A stretch of DNA of 64,000 nt from Pedococcus cremeus. GTDB taxonomy: Bacteria > Actinomycetota > Actinomycetes > Actinomycetales > Dermatophilaceae. Location of the stretch: positions 124,001 to 188,000 of the forward strand of contig NZ_FOHB01000007.1 in assembly GCF_900111375.1 (NCBI RefSeq). Direction: 5' to 3'. Positions 62,463-64,000 of this stretch are shown in pieces (the stretch's first letter is position 1; each line of letters starts with the position of its first letter). Made by a program: the position numbers and the translations under genes. Under the pieces are notes generated by a model. It had not been told where the DNA came from. It did not search any database and worked only from the letters and a program-made list of their open reading frames with translations.

Positions 62463-64000
62463 GTGAGCAGCCGCGCGCCCCGCAGCTACCCGATGGCTCC
62501 CGAGCCCACCGACCTGCCGCTCCTGCGGGGAGAGGCGTTCGCCGGGTGGCTGCTCGGGCGGGTGGTCGTCGGTGCCGCGGTCTGGGTGCTGCTCGGCGCC
62601 GCCGCCGGCGGGCTGCTCGCCCTGGCCGGCATCTGGCAGCCGTTGGTGGCCGGGGTCGTGCTGCTCGTCCTGGCCGCCGTGTCGGTCCGGGTGGCGGCGC
62701 TGGTTCCCTCGAGGCCGGTGCCGGTCTGGGCCGCGCTGGCCCTCACGGTCGTGGCGCTCGGGTCGACGCTGTGGGCCGGGCTCACCCACTCCGAGCAGGT
62801 GCTGCCGCGACGCGACTCCGGCAGCTACCTCCAGTCGTCGGTCGAGCTCTCCCGTGGCCACGACCGGCCCATCGAGATCGCGCCCGAGTCGGTCGGTGGG
62901 GCCGGGGTGCTGCGCATCGACGGCGTCACCCTGGCCAGCCCGGCCTTCTTCGAGGTCGGCACCCCGGACGCGCCCGCGATCCAGCCGCAGTTCCCGGCCG
63001 GGCCGTCGGCCTGGTACTCGGTGGCGTGGTGGCTCGGCGGGGCGGGTGCCACCTTCTGGGCGCCGGCGGTGCTCGGTGGCCTGGCCGTCCTGGCCTTCGG
63101 CCTGCTCACCGCACTGACTGCGGGGCGGCGCTGGGCGCCTGTCGGGGCCCTCGGGATGGCGCTGTGCTTCCCCCTCCTGCACGTCAACCGTGCGACCTAC
63201 AGCGAGCCGCTCGCCATGCTGGTGCTCGTGGCCGCCATGTGCGCCCTCGTGCAGGCGACCCGGGCGGCTCGCGCCAACGATGCCGCTGCCGCGAGGTATG
63301 CCGCCGCGGTGGCCGGCGCGCTCGTGGGTGCCGGCGTGCTGGTGCGCGTCGACAGCCTGCGCGAGGTGGTGCTCCTCGTGCCGGTGGCGGCGCTCGCCGC
63401 GGCGCAGCGACAGCCCCACGCCAGGGCGCTCGTCACGGCCGCCGGGGTCTCCGCGGCGGCGGCGTTCGGGCTGACCTGGCTGACCTCGAGCGAGTACCTC
63501 AAGAGCATCGGCGGCTCGCTGCTCCCACTGGTCGCCTTCGGCATCGTGGTCGTGGTGGCCTGCGTCGTCCTGCTCCGCCTCGGGCGGCGCCGCGGCGTGC
63601 CGAACCTGGCCCTCGCCTGGGCCCCGCGAGCCGGTGCGGCGTTCGTGGTGCTGGTCGGGCTGGTCCTGGCGAGCCGGCCGCTCTGGCAGACAGTGCGGCA
63701 GTCGGCTGCCGACCCGGGGGCCCGGGTCGTGGCCGGCCTGCAGCTGCGCCAGGGACTGCCGGTCGACGGTGGTCGCACCTACGCCGAGCAGTCGCTGGTC
63801 TGGATGTCGTGGTGGGTCGGCCCCATCGCGCTGGTGCTCGCGCTGGTGGCAGCGGCCGCGCTGGTGCACCGCGCGCTCGAGGCCTGGACCTCGGGGCGCG
63901 CCCTGCAGTCGTGGATCGGGCCGCTCGTCGTCGGTCTGGGCTCGTCCGTCCTCACCTTCTACCGGCCGGGCATCACGCCCGACCACCCCTGGGCCGACCG
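62463..64000 (+). CDS. polytopic membrane protein, GT-C-like, partial at window end
   Basis: A frame open from GTG 62463 to the window end (512 codons), running through more than eight hydrophobic stretches (VVVGAAVWVLLGAAAGGLLALAGIW, GLAVLAFGLLTALTAG, GLVLASRPLW). The loop after the third helix reads LPRRDSGSYLQSS, an acidic loop as in GT-C enzymes, and YSEPLAMLVLVAA follows. It is probably a membrane glycosyltransferase using polyprenyl-phosphate sugars. The C-terminus is missing, so the family is unsettled. Confidence 0.7.
   Translation, partial: MSSRAPRSYPMAPEPTDLPLLRGEAFAGWLLGRVVVGAAVWVLLGAAAGGLLALAGIWQPLVAGVVLLVLAAVSVRVAALVPSRPVPVWAALALTVVALGSTLWAGLTHSEQVLPRRDSGSYLQSSVELSRGHDRPIEIAPESVGGAGVLRIDGVTLASPAFFEVGTPDAPAIQPQFPAGPSAWYSVAWWLGGAGATFWAPAVLGGLAVLAFGLLTALTAGRRWAPVGALGMALCFPLLHVNRATYSEPLAMLVLVAAMCALVQATRAARANDAAAARYAAAVAGALVGAGVLVRVDSLREVVLLVPVAALAAAQRQPHARALVTAAGVSAAAAFGLTWLTSSEYLKSIGGSLLPLVAFGIVVVVACVVLLRLGRRRGVPNLALAWAPRAGAAFVVLVGLVLASRPLWQTVRQSAADPGARVVAGLQLRQGLPVDGGRTYAEQSLVWMSWWVGPIALVLALVAAAALVHRALEAWTSGRALQSWIGPLVVGLGSSVLTFYRPGITPDHPWAD

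Overview
This 64 kb window is high-GC DNA (roughly 72% by eye) with GTG/ATG/TTG starts, GTGA/ATGA stop-start overlaps and many leaderless genes. That points to an actinobacterium. The family content (CWB2 surface proteins, DUF222/HNH, F420-type LLM enzyme, DUF6541, DUF2304, TIGR03089) fits the Intrasporangiaceae/Micrococcales, but that placement is inference. No rRNA, tRNA, CRISPR array, transposase or integrase was seen.

Layout. (1) 1-8506: the end of a Gfo/Idh/MocA oxidoreductase, a methyltransferase and an LLM oxidoreductase, then a minus-strand glycan operon (three glycosyltransferases and a Wzx-like flippase), and a divergent acyl-CoA dehydrogenase. (2) 8449-10908: a segment bounded by a 53 bp direct repeat of the acyl-CoA dehydrogenase 3' end, holding two small membrane proteins and an MDR oxidoreductase. 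(3) 10945-19366: a nine-subunit V/A-type ATPase operon (order G/H-C-I-K-F-E-A-B-D) whose last gene is a universal stress protein, with a HAIR-like inverted repeat upstream. (4) 19671-23138: a CWB2 surface protein with an unassigned C-terminal domain and a DUF222/HNH protein. (5) 23312-47261: a polyol-phosphate (teichoic-acid-like) polymer locus. It has two LCP ligases, a fused ribulose-5-phosphate reductase/ribitol-5-phosphate cytidylyltransferase, a TagD-type cytidylyltransferase, three membrane-anchored TagF-like polymerases, a TarS-like glycosyltransferase, a TagGH-type exporter, two CDP-alcohol phosphotransferases, other GT2 enzymes and a flippase. (6) 47488-52893: two GT2 + DUF2304 modules, a DUF6541 membrane protein and a methyltransferase. 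(7) 53226-62428: a CWB2 amidase and a CWB2 SpoIID-like protein, scoAB CoA transferase, a multi-repeat peptidoglycan-binding M15-like protein and TIGR03089. The last gene (62463 onward) is a membrane GT-C-like protein cut by the window end.

How it fits together. Regions 5-7 read as one cell-envelope factory. CDP-ribitol and CDP-glycerol are made in the cytoplasm, polymerised by membrane-tethered TagF-like enzymes, decorated by TarS/GT2 enzymes, exported by the ABC pair and attached by LCP ligases. Three CWB2 proteins may be held on the wall by such a polymer, as CWB2 proteins are held by an anionic polymer in clostridia. That link is inference.

Two genome-wide signals stand out. The octamer GTATGCCG/CGGCATAC occurs about 33 times on both strands (about two expected from composition), accounts for most TAT codons, and forms the arms of a terminator. 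A -10 hexamer TANNNT sits 7-10 nt before the start codon of at least a dozen genes, indicating leaderless transcription.
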